NCBI GenBank assembly: GCA_951799425.1 | Contig: OX637393.1 | Coordinates: 27,885,744-27,949,743, forward strand | Source of the DNA: Ilex aquifolium | Lineage: Eukaryota > Streptophyta > Magnoliopsida > Aquifoliales > Aquifoliaceae | Direction: 5' to 3' | DNA length: 64,000 bases | Part shown: piece by piece, positions 23,211 to 34,862 of the stretch | How the letters are laid out: each line of letters begins with the position of its first letter | How positions within the stretch are numbered: the first letter of the stretch is position 1 | Notes under the pieces: generated by a model | The model's input: only the letters and a program-made list of their open reading frames with translations | The model's database searches: none | What the model was told of the DNA's origin: nothing | Translations under genes and position numbers: made by a program

Positions 23211-24539
23211 GGATCAGTAAGAATCTCCTTTGATAGCAAAAGATTTAGTAGATCAAGTAAACCACTTTAGATTAATGAAGGAAGAAAATCTGAATCTGCA
23301 TATTCTAGTGTGTCTAGACGAGATAAGGATTTAGCAAAAGAGTTAGATAAAAATTTAAATTTAAAAGGAATTTATAACTCTTCACAAATTAGTAAACCAT
23401 GTTACACTCCTCAGTCAAGGTTTCAAGAAGAAGAAGATGAAGACTCTTCGTCTTCTCCTTCTATGAATGATATGGAAAGTAATGTAGTAAACAAACAGTT
23501 ACTAACAATAAGTAAAACAAATGAACTATTCATAATTAATGTGGATAGGTTATATGAAGAATGCAAGTCTAAAGAGAATAAATACAAAATATGAGAATTT
23601 AATAGTAAATACAGTGATAATAAACAAGAAAGAATATTTGAAAAATGGGCTAAGTTTATAAATAAAATAAGATGTGAAATATATTTCTTTGATTACTTAG
23701 AAAACCATTACAAATCAGTAAAAGTAATAACAAAACATAAATGAAAGAAAGAAGATGCTTATACAGTGTCTTCAAGTCATCCTCCAACAAAAACCATAAT
23801 GATAAGTCACAAGGATTCTGAAGTAAAAGCTCTCCATTCAAGTTACTTTAAGGTACTGAATTTGAAAAAAGAATAATTGAGCAAAATAATTTTACCAATC
23901 AATGTTTAAAGACAATTGGTAAACAGTTAGATAAAATAGAAACTAAAATCGATGATTTAAAACCATCATCAAGTAAAAATTTAGAGAAGCCTCTAATACA
24001 GTTACCAGAAGATAGAAGCAAACTTGGGATCTCAATCAAGGACAATAAAAGACTTCAAAAGATTGAAGAAGTTATCCAGAAAATGGAAGTTGATTGAACT
24101 TCATCTCAAGTTAACATTATACATCAGAATGATAAATAAATTTATGATGATAGTGAATCCCAAGAAACTAGCAAATCAGAAAGTTCTACTGATTCTGAAA
24201 TCAGAGAATTAGAAGAACAATTTGATAGTCAAAATCTTAACAAGTTAACATTTTGAAAAGTTAATCCTACTAGTACTACCAAGAACTGGTATACTAAACC
24301 AACACCTCCTGACATTCAATATGAAGAAAGGAATACCAGTAATCAGTTTTCAGTTCAATTCAATAAACTCTATTAATGTAACACATATGGATTAAGTGAA
24401 CAAGAGATATTAAACAAAGTTAATCATATGTCTATGGTTATTAACAACTACATTAACAATCTTGATTGTACTGAACCAGAAATAGTTGATCTAATAACTT
24501 CTGGTTTCACGAGAATGTTAAAGAACTGGTGGGATAACT

Positions 24540-27099
24540 TGTGACGCCCTTAAAACCGAGGGTCCTTTGTCAACCCGTTGATCACCTATCAACCCACCGA
24601 AGTACCCGTGAGTATCACATAACTCAACACCATGACAATAACATCCCATCCACCAGGATCATAAACAACATAGTATTTGGGCAGAGTCTCCCTTGTACCG
24701 GGCACTCCCAATCGCATAACTTGTGCACATTTCAATCATTCGACCATTGTAAGGTCCAATGTACATCAATTTACCTTTAATATTACTCCATTTACCTCCT
24801 TTGGACAAAAGGACCCAAGACCCGGAGGCTTGACGACAATATTTTGATTTTCTAAAAATTAAAGGAGACCTACCGGTAGAAAAATAATGTTCTACTGGTA
24901 GGAAAACTCACTAGAAAACTTCTACTGGTAGAAGATTGACGTTCTACCGGTAGAATAGCTCACTGAAAAAATTTTACTGGTAGAAAATCAACATTCTACC
25001 GGTAGATGACCCCAGTTTTCCCCCGATTCAATCCGTTTTCAATTCCAACTCTTTCAATCTCATACAACAACAACCCAAACTCATATGACATACAATTTTA
25101 TACAAAACATAGTCCATATGAGTTTGTTTTGCAATCCTTTACGCAATATTACATGTCCAAAACTAAATTATATATTTGTTTTACAAAACGTAATTTAAAG
25201 CCACATCCCAGTTTTTCTTCCTCAATGAGTGCCTAAGTGAGAGCCATCCACTGGCGCTTATCTCGCACCTGAAATGTTATCCCCATAATGGGTGAGCTAC
25301 GCTCAATAGGGTATTTCCTAAAGAGGCTACTCCCCAACCTAGATGCATATGAAATGCTCACATGCAATTCAACAATCAATAAACAATCCATTTAAGAATA
25401 TGCAATTCATAATAAAATTCTCTATGACATGCCATGTTATGAGATGATACTCACACATGCAACTTAATCCGAGCCTTCACCGGCTCCCATAATACATGCA
25501 ATGCCATGCGTATGAATTTGGGCATTCCAAGCCCCCACCATTAATGTTACACATCCAATGACCATTATAATTTCCGGGTCTTTCTTGGGGTGAGTATTTA
25601 TGGACTTACACCAATGGGCACCCAACCGACACGACATTCATGGGCTTCCACCAATGGCTCTGCATAAGTCGACACACTTTATGGACTCTATACCAACAGA
25701 GTGCGTATCTAAATCACTGGGTCTTGCACTCGAGGGACAGTCTAGCCCTTCTTGCTAACTCCGATCCTATTTTCAATGCAACCCGTGCAACTCAGTCGAA
25801 CCTTGGTCCAACTTTTCTGAGCCCATGCAATAATCCACCAAGAATGGTGTTTGATCAACCATGCACACACACCCACACTCATGCCATATGCCCATGAATG
25901 TCATGCTACCTATACATATGCAAGGTAATGTACCATTGCATTTAATATCTTCATGCAACCAAGTATTCAATTGCAATATCAACATCATGTTCAACATGTC
26001 ATGAGGGCAATGTGAACAATTTTCCATCTCAACCAACATTCTCAATTGTCAATTATATCATAAGCATATAATTACAATTTACGACATCATCAAAAAAATG
26101 TTATTTCAATTTCATTCAATTAACATGCTCATATCATTCAAGACATTTTATCAAACAACTTCAAGGCGTAATTATAAACACATAGCATGCCTCTTTCGCC
26201 ACATATCTCAAGAAATCACAAACAAGTAATTTCAACAAACTCAATTCATGCTAAAATTGATTTTTAACCATTCTTATACCCATTTTCCACATTTCAACTA
26301 TCATAGGTATGTGTCATACATGAGATTACATCTCTAACACCCTACCCTTTTCATATTTCAATCCTAGGTAGGAAATAAACCTAATTATGAAAGAAACCCT
26401 ACCTCTTGAAGCGTAATTCGAGCGATAGAAAACTCCCAAGAACCCAAATCAAGCTTTAACCCTTGATTTCTAAAAATCCCGTCTATTAGACTTCGTAAAA
26501 AACTTTGATTTTTGGTATGATTTTGTAGCCCACGTCGTGTAGAACAATCTTTGTTCTTGACCCAAGGTGATTCGACGAACGGAGAGCCGTTGATCGTAGA
26601 GAGAAGTTGAAGAAAACCCTTGATTTTTCCTCTTCTCTTCCCTGTCTCTTTCCAATGAAAATATGATGGGTAATGGGTAGAAAATCTGATTTTTCTCCCC
26701 TATTTATACCCCTTGAATACTTGGCCCTCGTTGTGCCACACGTCCGCCTTTTTCGGGTCTGATTTCACCTCAAATTAATTAAATCTCATCCCGGTTCAAG
26801 TTTAATATATTTTTATTTGAACTATCTTTAAATTAATATCCATTTTTCGTAATTTAATTCCCAGTCGCGTTTATTTTGGTCATGCTACATCCAATCGCCT
26901 CGTAAAACGCAAAAAAAATCCGACTGTCTCAGAATTCAACGAAAATTGACTGGGTAACTAAATTTCACGAGACGAATCCAACTGCGAGGTCTGTTTTGTC
27001 ATCCGATTTCTAAAAAAATTTGAATTTTCAACCCTACCATAGCGGCTAATTACTGATTTGCCCTTTTTCATAAAAATTTAATTTTTCTCGGGTTTTGCA
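24540..27099 (-). mobile_element. Solo LTR of family G
   Basis: A 2560-bp unit with ends TGTGACGCCC and GGTTTTGCA is flanked by TAACT at 24535-24539 and 27100-27104. It is a minus-strand Tekay-type LTR: a TATA box read on the minus strand at 26701-26708, the donor-like GTAGGG near 26402, the conserved leader block near 25560-25880, and a palindrome array (24868-25007) near its end. There is no internal region, so it is a solo LTR inside the virus copy. Confidence 0.94.
24868..25007. repeat. CTACCGGTAG palindrome array in G
   Basis: Six units of TTCTACCGGTAGAA or the variant with ACTGGTAG lie within 140 bp, about 130 bp inside the LTR's 3' end. This is the same relative place as the arrays of A1, A2, B and C. 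Confidence 0.9.
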
Positions 27100-28599
27100 T
27101 AACTACCTTAGTCAAGAACAAAAAGATAGCATCAAACATGCTATCGAGTTAGATGAAGATAAAAATCTTATCTTTGACGAAAGAATAGGAAGAGCAAAAC
27201 CAGATTTACTATGAAACATTTTATTGGTACACCAAGTAATATATCATTGAGAATCCATGATCAATTAAGTAATTTGAGATGTCCAAACTTAAGTGATTTT
27301 AGATGGTACAAAGATGTATTCATCTCAAGAGTAATGCTCAGAGAAGATTGTGAAAGTCTTTCTGTAAATAAAAATTTATTAATGGCTTAACTAATCTATT
27401 TTGCACATAAGATTTAAGAAGCACTGAGTAAACCTAAAGAAATCATTAAATATGGTCAGTTAACATATGATGATATTATCAGTACCATTCAAAAAGAAGA
27501 ATTAAGAATGTGTATTGATATGAAAATTAGTAACCAAATAAAAAATGATAAAAAGAAAGCTAAATATGAATTAGGTAATTTATGTGAACAATGTGGTCTA
27601 CCTCCAGTAGCACCATCTCGCAGAAAACAAAAATCAGTTAAGCCTTATAATAGAAGTAAACATTACTATAAAAAGAGTAAAAGAAATTTTCCAGAAAATG
27701 ATTACTATGAAAAAATAGGTAAAAAACACAAGAAAAATTATAAACATAAAACTTATAAGAAAAACACAAGTAAAAGAGATATTGAATGTTTTAATTGTGG
27801 TAAAAAGGGACATATTAGCCCAAAATGTCCAGTTAAAAAGAAGTTAAAACAATTAAAACTCTTTTACAAAGATGAGGAGAAAATCCTAACCATCTTTAAG
27901 TTAAATAACTTGAATCAAAATGAAGCTACTTCAGATGATTCAAGTAATCCTGAAAGTTCTTCAGATTATCAGTCAATCTATAGTAATTCAAGTGAATTTG
28001 ATGTAAAAATCAAATGCAAAGATAATTGTTGTAAAACAGTTAAAGTTTTAACCAAACAAACTGAGGAAGAAAATATCATCATTAATCTAATCAGTAAATT
28101 TGAAGATCTGGAGTTAAAAGTAAAATATATCAAAAAAACTCAAAGATTTGTTTATTAAAAAAGATATTAAACAATATTTTAGTGAAAAACAATTAATTAG
28201 TTTTAATAAAACAATTGAAAGATTTAGTAAAGATAAACAAAAAGAAATAACTTTACAAGATCTACAAATGGAAGTAAATAAATTAAAACAAGAAATCAAG
28301 GAATTAAAGTTACAAGATAAAAAGTTAGAAGAAGACTTAAATCTTCTCCAAACAAGAGACAAATTAAGAAATGCAAGAAGCTCAGTTTGTAGTCAATCTG
28401 AAACAAACTCAGATAGCTCACATAGTTCAACCAGAACATGTTCCCAGTGGATACCCATAACCTCCACCTCTAATTTGGAACACTTGGGTGTAACGAAACT
28501 GCCATCTGACGATGGATGTCCACAAACTAGTAATAATAGTAACTGGTTGAGTCTGATAACAAGTTAAATCTCCAAAAATGGCACTCCATAGTTAAAATA

Positions 28600-30500
28600 A
28601 TAATTGACAGTGATTATGAGATAGAGGTTATAGCCCTTACAGATACTGATGCCGACTTGAACTGCATATAGGAAGGACTTATACCAACCAAATATTATCA
28701 CAAAAAAACTAAAAGAATCAGTTTAGCAAATGGTAGTAAAATGAGTATAAAATACAAGTTACCAAATGTACATATTTGTCAAGACAATGTATGTTTCAAA
28801 ACATCATTTGTCTTAGGACAAAATATGACAGATAAAGTTATCCTTGGTATATCATTCATATATCTCTTATATCCATTTACTACAAATATAGAAGGTGTAT
28901 CTACCAAACCTTATGGTCAATCAATAACCTTTAAATTCTTATCCCAGCCTCAGGTAAAAGAATTAAGAAGAATAAAAGATTATTCAATCTCAAAGTTCCC
29001 CAATCTAGTAACCCAGAAAAGTAATCAAGTGAAATTTCTTAAAGAAGAAATTAGTTACAAAAGAAATTCAAGAATAGTTAACCAATCCAATCTTAATTCA
29101 AAAGATTGAAAGGTTTAAAAAAAGTTAGAAAATGAGATATGTTCTAACCTTCCTAATACTTTCTGGTATAGGAAAAAACATATGGTAAACTTACCTTATA
29201 TCAAAGGTTTCAGTGAACCAAATATACCGACAAAGTCAAGACCAATTTAGATGAACCATAATGTAATGGAAATCTGTAAAAAAGAGATTTCGTAATTACT
29301 TAGTAATGGTATCATCGGAAAAAGTAAATCTCCTTGGTCTTGTCCTGCTTTCTATGTTATAAAAAATGCGGAATTAGAAAGAGGAGTTTCAAGACTAGTA
29401 ATCAATTATAAACCTTTGAATGCAGTGTTAGAATGGATCCGATATCCAATCGCGAACAAGCAGGATTTAATAAAAAGGTTAAGTAAAGCAGTAATCTTTT
29501 CAAAGTTTGATTTGAAAAGTGGATTCTGGCAAATTCAAATAAGTCCAGAAGAAAGATATAAAACTAAATTTATAACACCCTTTGGTCATTACGAATGGAA
29601 CGTAATGTCCTTTGGATTAAAAAATGCACCGAGTGAATTTCAAAATATAATGAAAGAAATATTCAACCTAGTAAGTCATTTTTCCATAGTTTACATAGAT
29701 GATGTCCTCATCTTCTCTAAGTCAATAGAAGAATGTTGGAAACACCTTTAGCCTGTTTAGAAATAATCAGACACAATGGTTTAGTCATCTCCTCCAGTAA
29801 AGTCAAGTTCTTCCAAACTTCAGTCAGATTTCTTGGATATAATATCCATCAGTCAACTATTATTCCCATCAGTCGGTCTATCCAATTTTGCGGATAAATT
29901 TCCTGATGAAATTACAGACAAGACTCAGTTACAAGGATTCTTAGGGTCATTGAATTATGTCTCAAACTTCTACCAAGATCTCAGAAAAACAGTCAAACCA
30001 TTATATGAGAGATTAAAAGAAAATCCTCCTCCTTGGTCATTTGTTTATACTTCCATAGTCAAACAAGTCAAGAAGTATATCAAGACTTTGCTCTGTCTTG
30101 GTATTCCCTCAGTAAATTCTTTCAAAATCATATAGACTGATGCCTCAGACATTGGCTATGGCGGCATCCTCCTTCAGAAAATCAATCCAGATTCCCTAGA
30201 GCAAATTGTTTGTTTCTACTCTGGAATTTGGAATACTGCACAAAGTAACTATAGTACAATTAAAAATGAAATTTTATCTATTGTCCTATGTATCTCAAAA
30301 TTTCAGGATGATATATTAAATCAGAATTGTTTTTTCAGAGTTGATTGTAAATCAACAAAATATGTTTTGGAATAAGATGTAAAAACATTGCTAGTAAGCA
30401 AATTTTTGCCAGATGGCAATCGATTTTAAGTATTTTCGATTTTGATATTGAATATACAAAAGGTAATCATAATTGTATTTCTGATTTCCTAACCCGTGAA
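28600..30500 (+). pseudogene. Caulimovirid protease, reverse transcriptase and RNase H remnant
   Basis: The protease is marked by an Asp-Thr-Asp-Ala active-site-like stretch near 28640 and by VILGISFI. The reverse transcriptase is clear: FSKFDLKSGFWQI, TPFGHYEWNVMSFGLKNAP and the catalytic YIDDVLIFS near 29692. RNase H begins near 30139 with TDASDIGYGGILLQ. The order protease, polymerase, RNase H and the absence of an integrase fit a pararetrovirus and separate it from the Ty3/gypsy elements around it. Part of the fossil virus. Confidence 0.88.
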
Positions 30501-30513
30501 TTCCTGTAGGAAC

Positions 30514-31850
30514 CTCATGGCCGATAAGAAATCCAATAAACCAACTACCTCATCCAAAAAACCCAATAAAGACTATAGTAAACAACTAGCTTTGCCTAAC
30601 CCAAATCCAAAGCCTAGTCAATTACCACCAATAGACCTAGTAAAACGATACCATGTCCTTGGTAACATAGTCAGACGAACCTTTTCATCCACCTTGGTAA
30701 ACCTAAAAATAGGCCCATACCAAGCCCAACCTTTATCCTCCATAAGGCTTTCCCAGTTAACAAATCCACAGTTAACCCAAACCACCATAACTGAGTACAT
30801 ACCAAAGCTAACAAGCCATAATTTGTTCATTATTGAACCAATACATGCCCATTTAACCAACCCAGTTGACTTGGTCAATGCATATCTTGAACCAGGATGG
30901 AATTTCCTTCCATTGGGTCCTGAGGAAACATTCCAGTTTTACCAGGATATCCTATTTCATACCTAGTCAATATTCATCAAACCTATCTTTGATAGGAAAG
31001 ATTCCAATAAAATAGTATATCATTCTTTGTATATACTTAAGTTCATTTCAGTAAAGGAATGGGGATCTCACCCTTCTTTGCTCTGAGATCTCCCTGGTCA
31101 CAACAAGCAATTTAGTTATTATGACTACAAAAAGTCGTGGTTTAAATTGCTACTCTATCAAGATGAGTCTTACACTCACTTCTGGTTCTTCCAATTCACT
31201 AAGGATTTCAAAATTCAGACTCCTTCCTGGTTTTTACAGTGGTGGCAGATGCACAGCCCCATGATTGAAATCCTTCCAGTTGATCTTCAAGATCAAGTAA
31301 CCTACTTCTCCACTTGTTTCAAAATTAGTCAGCATGATTCACAATTCCCTGTATTACTCATATTCATGAGAAAATACAAGGTCCCATGGATTTTAAAATG
31401 GCAGTACTTCGTTATTGCTAACAAAGTTACCAGACAATTCTATGGAAAATGGTGGGCTAAGTTTGACCATCAACGAATAATTGCCCAAGTTAAAACAAAA
31501 TTCCCAGTAAAGGTTCCTACTCTAGTAAAAATTACAGGATCAATTACCAATACATCACCACTAGTAGTAAATTCAACAACTCTAGCACTCAGAGTCTCAA
31601 CTCCAATGGCTCCAGCACTACCAGTAACACAGACTAATTCTTCACCAAAGACTTCCAGTAAATCACAAAAGAAGAAATCATCTCAGTTAATTGAACTGGC
31701 CCAGCAATTGCTCCAGTAAGCTAGCCAAGATGATGATGATTCTTCTGCCTCATCACAAGCTTCAGTAAACCAGTCATTGGACCCATTTCAGGATGCCCAA
31801 AATCCTGATGATGCCTATGACTTATCCAGCCCGTGATTCTACCTCCCATG
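30514..31850 (+). pseudogene. Caulimovirid-linked second frame of unknown function, remnant
   Basis: Lies downstream of RNase H. The first part is Pro/Lys/Ser-rich (KKPNKDYSKQLALPNPNPKP) and leads into an Ile/Leu/Thr-rich stretch. Then comes an aromatic-rich part (THFWFFQFTKDF, WFLQWWQMHSPM, FYGKWWAKFDHQ), followed by a Ser/Thr/Pro-rich and Lys-rich tail. I know no enzyme motif in it. Florendoviruses are known for a second frame of unknown role in this place, which is the reason for the link. Part of the fossil virus. Confidence 0.6.
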
Positions 31851-32175
31851 TGCATAAAGACTTTAGTCACTACTTTCTTCATCAAAAGAAAGAAAATTCA
31901 TCTTTTAGCACGCCTAATGGAATCATCACAGTAACAAGGCTCCTTTTCCACCGAAAGGAGACATCATTCAGCAGTCACTAGTCAGCACCAGTCAGCTTTT
32001 CCATCAAAAGAATAATGCAGTTAGCATACGGGACCCAGTTGTCACATGGTCCTACACAAAAGTCAGCATTCACTTGAGTAAAAACAAATTCATTCCACTA
32101 AAAGATGGGGGGAAAACAACCACTAGTCAAGAGGAGAAATCAATTCAAAGATTCTCTTCAAAAAATCTTTATGCC

Positions 32176-32182
32176 TATATAA
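32176..32182 (+). promoter_or_regulatory. Probable TATA box of the viral full-length RNA promoter
   Basis: TATATAA in CCTATATAAGG, about 200 bp before the tRNA-Met-like site at 32374, the spacing expected for the pregenomic RNA promoter of caulimovirids. Confidence 0.55.
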
Positions 32183-32373
32183 GGATTCGAGTCCTTCAGT
32201 TCAGGGGGAGGAGAAAAAAGAAAAAGAGTTCACTTCTCTTATATCTCTCTTCTTATTGTAATCTAGTCTTCGTAAGATGCAAAAGAAGATCTATCCCCAG
32301 TTATCTACTAGTATGTGCAATTTCTAGTCATATGTCTCTTCTTCACTTCTTAACTGCTTCTACACCTACTTCC

Positions 32374-32381
32374 TGGTATCA
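32374..32381 (+). promoter_or_regulatory. Caulimovirid tRNA-Met site, right end (partial)
   Basis: TGGTATCA, preceded by TTCC as at the left end, then passing straight into a TA/TG repeat. Virus sequence thus seems to end inside the primer site. Confidence 0.6.
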
Positions 32382-32385
32382 TATA

Positions 32386-33081
32386 TGTGTATATATATAT
32401 ATCCAAAAATATTGATAAACCATTAAATTCATATTTCAGACCCCTAACCACTCCTTGTACATACTAACATATTTTATTTTTATAGTAATAAATTGATGTC
32501 ACATGCTTGTCACCCGATTAATTCCACATGCGCTAGCGTACATAAAATAATAGTGTCATATCACATGTCAACATTCGTATTTAACTTTTCACACTTTAAA
32601 TAAAATAATTCCCCATATAATCATTCTTTATAAAGTTATCTCTGACTATTAAAATATTCATCGTTTAGGTTCAGGTCTCATATCATTACTCGTAATTAAA
32701 TATTGGTTGCCAATCCTACGCATGCATGGCACATGTGAATATGCTTATTACAAATATTATATGTTTTTCATGTGTGTTCGGGTCGTACATGCAACATCTC
32801 ATAACTCAAGTAATATTACACAAGTCCTTCACCCCTCACTAAAGAGCTAATGGAAAACTACCCAAAAGTGGGAGAACTTCATTACTCCAAGCAAGATTGA
32901 AATTACAATACAAAACAATAATAAGTAAACAAAAGCTTCCAACTTTTTCCCAAGTTTGGATTGAAGCACCACCACTCTTTCTTAGCCAAGACAAGGATAG
33001 AAAAAGTGAGAGAGGTTCAACCCTCCAAATAGAAAGAGGTCTTCAAAAAATGTAAAAGGGAGAGTTTGGCTTAGAGAAGCC
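32386..33081. other. Unassigned DNA between the virus copy and element C
   Basis: AT-rich sequence without a supported frame, repeat or element end. It starts in a TA/TG repeat and runs to the start of the C 5' LTR. It may be old intergenic DNA. Confidence 0.5.
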
Positions 33082-33775
33082 TATAAAATCCGCGTAAATT
33101 TGATTTTTTTTGTGAAAAAGGGCAAAACGGTAATTTGCCAATTCGGTACGAGTTGAAAACCTGAATTTTTCTAGAGCTCAGATGATGAAATGGAACTCAC
33201 CGTTGGATTCGTCTGACGACTCGCAAAATCTAGTTATCCAGTCAATTTTCGTTGAATTCCGAGACAGTCGAATTTTTCGCGTGTACAAGGTGAACGGGTG
33301 TCTCGTCACCTAAAAAAAAATGAGATATGAAATAAAATTTTGAAAGTTGGAAAATAATTTAAAGAAAGTTCATATAAAAATATTTTGAACTTGAACTGGG
33401 GCGAAATTTAATCGTTTTAGGACGAAATCGGACCTGGGAATGAGGAACGTGTGGCGTGATGTGGATCAAGCATCTAAAGGGTATAAATAGTGGAGAAAAT
33501 CAGATTTTCTCCCCATACCCACCAGATTTTCAGATTTAGAGGGGAGAGAGGGAAAAAGAGAGAAAACTCAAACTTCTCTCTACGATCTACGGATTTTCTT
33601 TGGTCGGAATCCTTCGGGTCAAGTATCAAAGTTGTTCTACTCGACGAGGGCTACACCTACGTACCAAAAAGGACAGATTTCACTGAAGATTCAAAAATGG
33701 AATTTTGGAGAAATCAAGGTTTGAGCTTAGGTGGTGTTCTTGAAGGCTTTCTAAGTTGATTTTACGCTTCAAGAG

Positions 33776-33781
33776 GTAGGG
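33776..33781 (+). promoter_or_regulatory. Donor-like site in C 5' LTR leader
   Basis: GTAGGG after CAAGAG, about 700 bp into the LTR. The same site lies at 10003 (A1), 35559 (A2), 54231 (B), 52307 (D2) and, on the minus strand, near 6728 (D1), 19127 (F2) and 26402 (G). Splicing is inferred. Confidence 0.5.
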
Positions 33782-34862
33782 TTTTTAATCCTAACTAGGT
33801 TTATTCTCAACCTAGGTTTGTTATATGGAATGGGTAGGTTGTTAGAGGTATATGACACTTACCTATTGTTGTGAAATTGGTGAAATGGGTATTAGGAATG
33901 GGTAGAATAAATTCTATCTTGTATTGAGTATGTAGAAATTATTTAATGTAATTTCTTAAGTTATATGATGAAATTGGGCATTTTATGTGACTACGTGATT
34001 TGGTGCCTTGAAGGCGTTTGATTAAATGACTATGTGAAATTAAGTGTTTTATTGCATAGATTATGTATAACGTGTTGAAAAAATTGTTGTTGAATGTAAA
34101 TGTTGATATATGCTTATGATGTATTGGCATTGTGATGATTTATGTACAATTATATACTTTGGATATAATTAATCATGGAATGTGTTGAAATGTGGTTGAA
34201 ATCGTTCATATGACATTTATTACATATGTATATGATATTGATATTGCAATTGTTCATTACATTGCATATGCATAGAGGCATCACATTCATGGGCATTAGG
34301 CATAAGTGAGGGTGTAGGTGCATGTCTTTGAATCAAACATCACTCTTGGTGGTTGAAAAGTGGGCTCGGTATAGTTGGACCAAGGTTCAACAGAGTCGCA
34401 CAGTTGCATGAAAAGGAAAAAAACTTGTGTCGGGTATAGCAAGAAGGGTTAGACACTCCCTTGGTTGCAAGACCCAGTTACTGGTTTATACACTTCTGTT
34501 GGTGCAAGTCCAAAAAAGTGTAACGGTGTACGGAACCGGCGGTGAGATTCCAAAATCCGAATACCCAACAACAGAGACTGTTTATTTTTTTTTTAAAAGG
34601 CCATTGGATGTGTGATTAGCACAAAACTTTGCATATTTTAAGTGCTAATCATCCAATGTTTAATTGTGTTTGGGGGTTAATAGATTTGAGTTGTTTTATT
34701 ATTGTGCTTAATGATGATTTTTGGTGTTTGTAGAAGAAGAGCGTTAAATGAGGCTTATTAAAGCTTTTCCAAAGGAGTTGAGGCAAATGAGGATGAAAGA
34801 ATGGCTAAAGAGTGGCTCAGGAGTGAAGAAATAAGAAAAATCAGACAAAGCAGCAGAAGAGT

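Larger units (their letters stand above)
23211..28570 (+). pseudogene. Caulimovirid coat-protein region remnant with zinc knuckle (split by G)
   Basis: The region is acidic and Ser-rich near 23400-23480. Past the inserted LTR it becomes very Lys-rich (27600-27780) and contains the knuckle CFNCGKKGHISPKC (27787-27828), the RNA-binding mark of caulimovirid coat proteins. A Glu/Ser-rich stretch follows, then a probable coiled coil near 28250-28370 with Leu/Ile heptads (NKLKQEIKELKLQDKKLEED). The host part of the insertion site reads through cleanly once G's duplication TAACT is recognised. Part of the fossil virus. Confidence 0.75.
22101..32385 (+). mobile_element. Endogenous caulimovirid (florendovirus-like), one genome-length copy
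   Basis: Fossil pararetrovirus. Order of parts: tRNA-Met site (22104), movement protein (about 22440-23210), coat-protein region with zinc knuckle (27787-27828), aspartic protease (about 28600-28900), reverse transcriptase (about 29150-29900), RNase H (about 30080-30500), a second frame of unknown role (about 30514-31850), TATA box (32176), and a second tRNA-Met-like site (32374). Without solo LTR G the unit is about 7.7 kb, a normal caulimovirid genome length. A separate last frame after RNase H favours Florendovirus over Petuvirus; this is inferred. It is broken (well over ten breaks). Age cannot be read from LTRs, but it is older than G. Confidence 0.88.

Noticed and set aside
32386-33081. 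Possible second LTR or remaining virus sequence beside the right end of the caulimovirid
   Set aside because: No match to the viral leader or to any LTR in the window could be seen.
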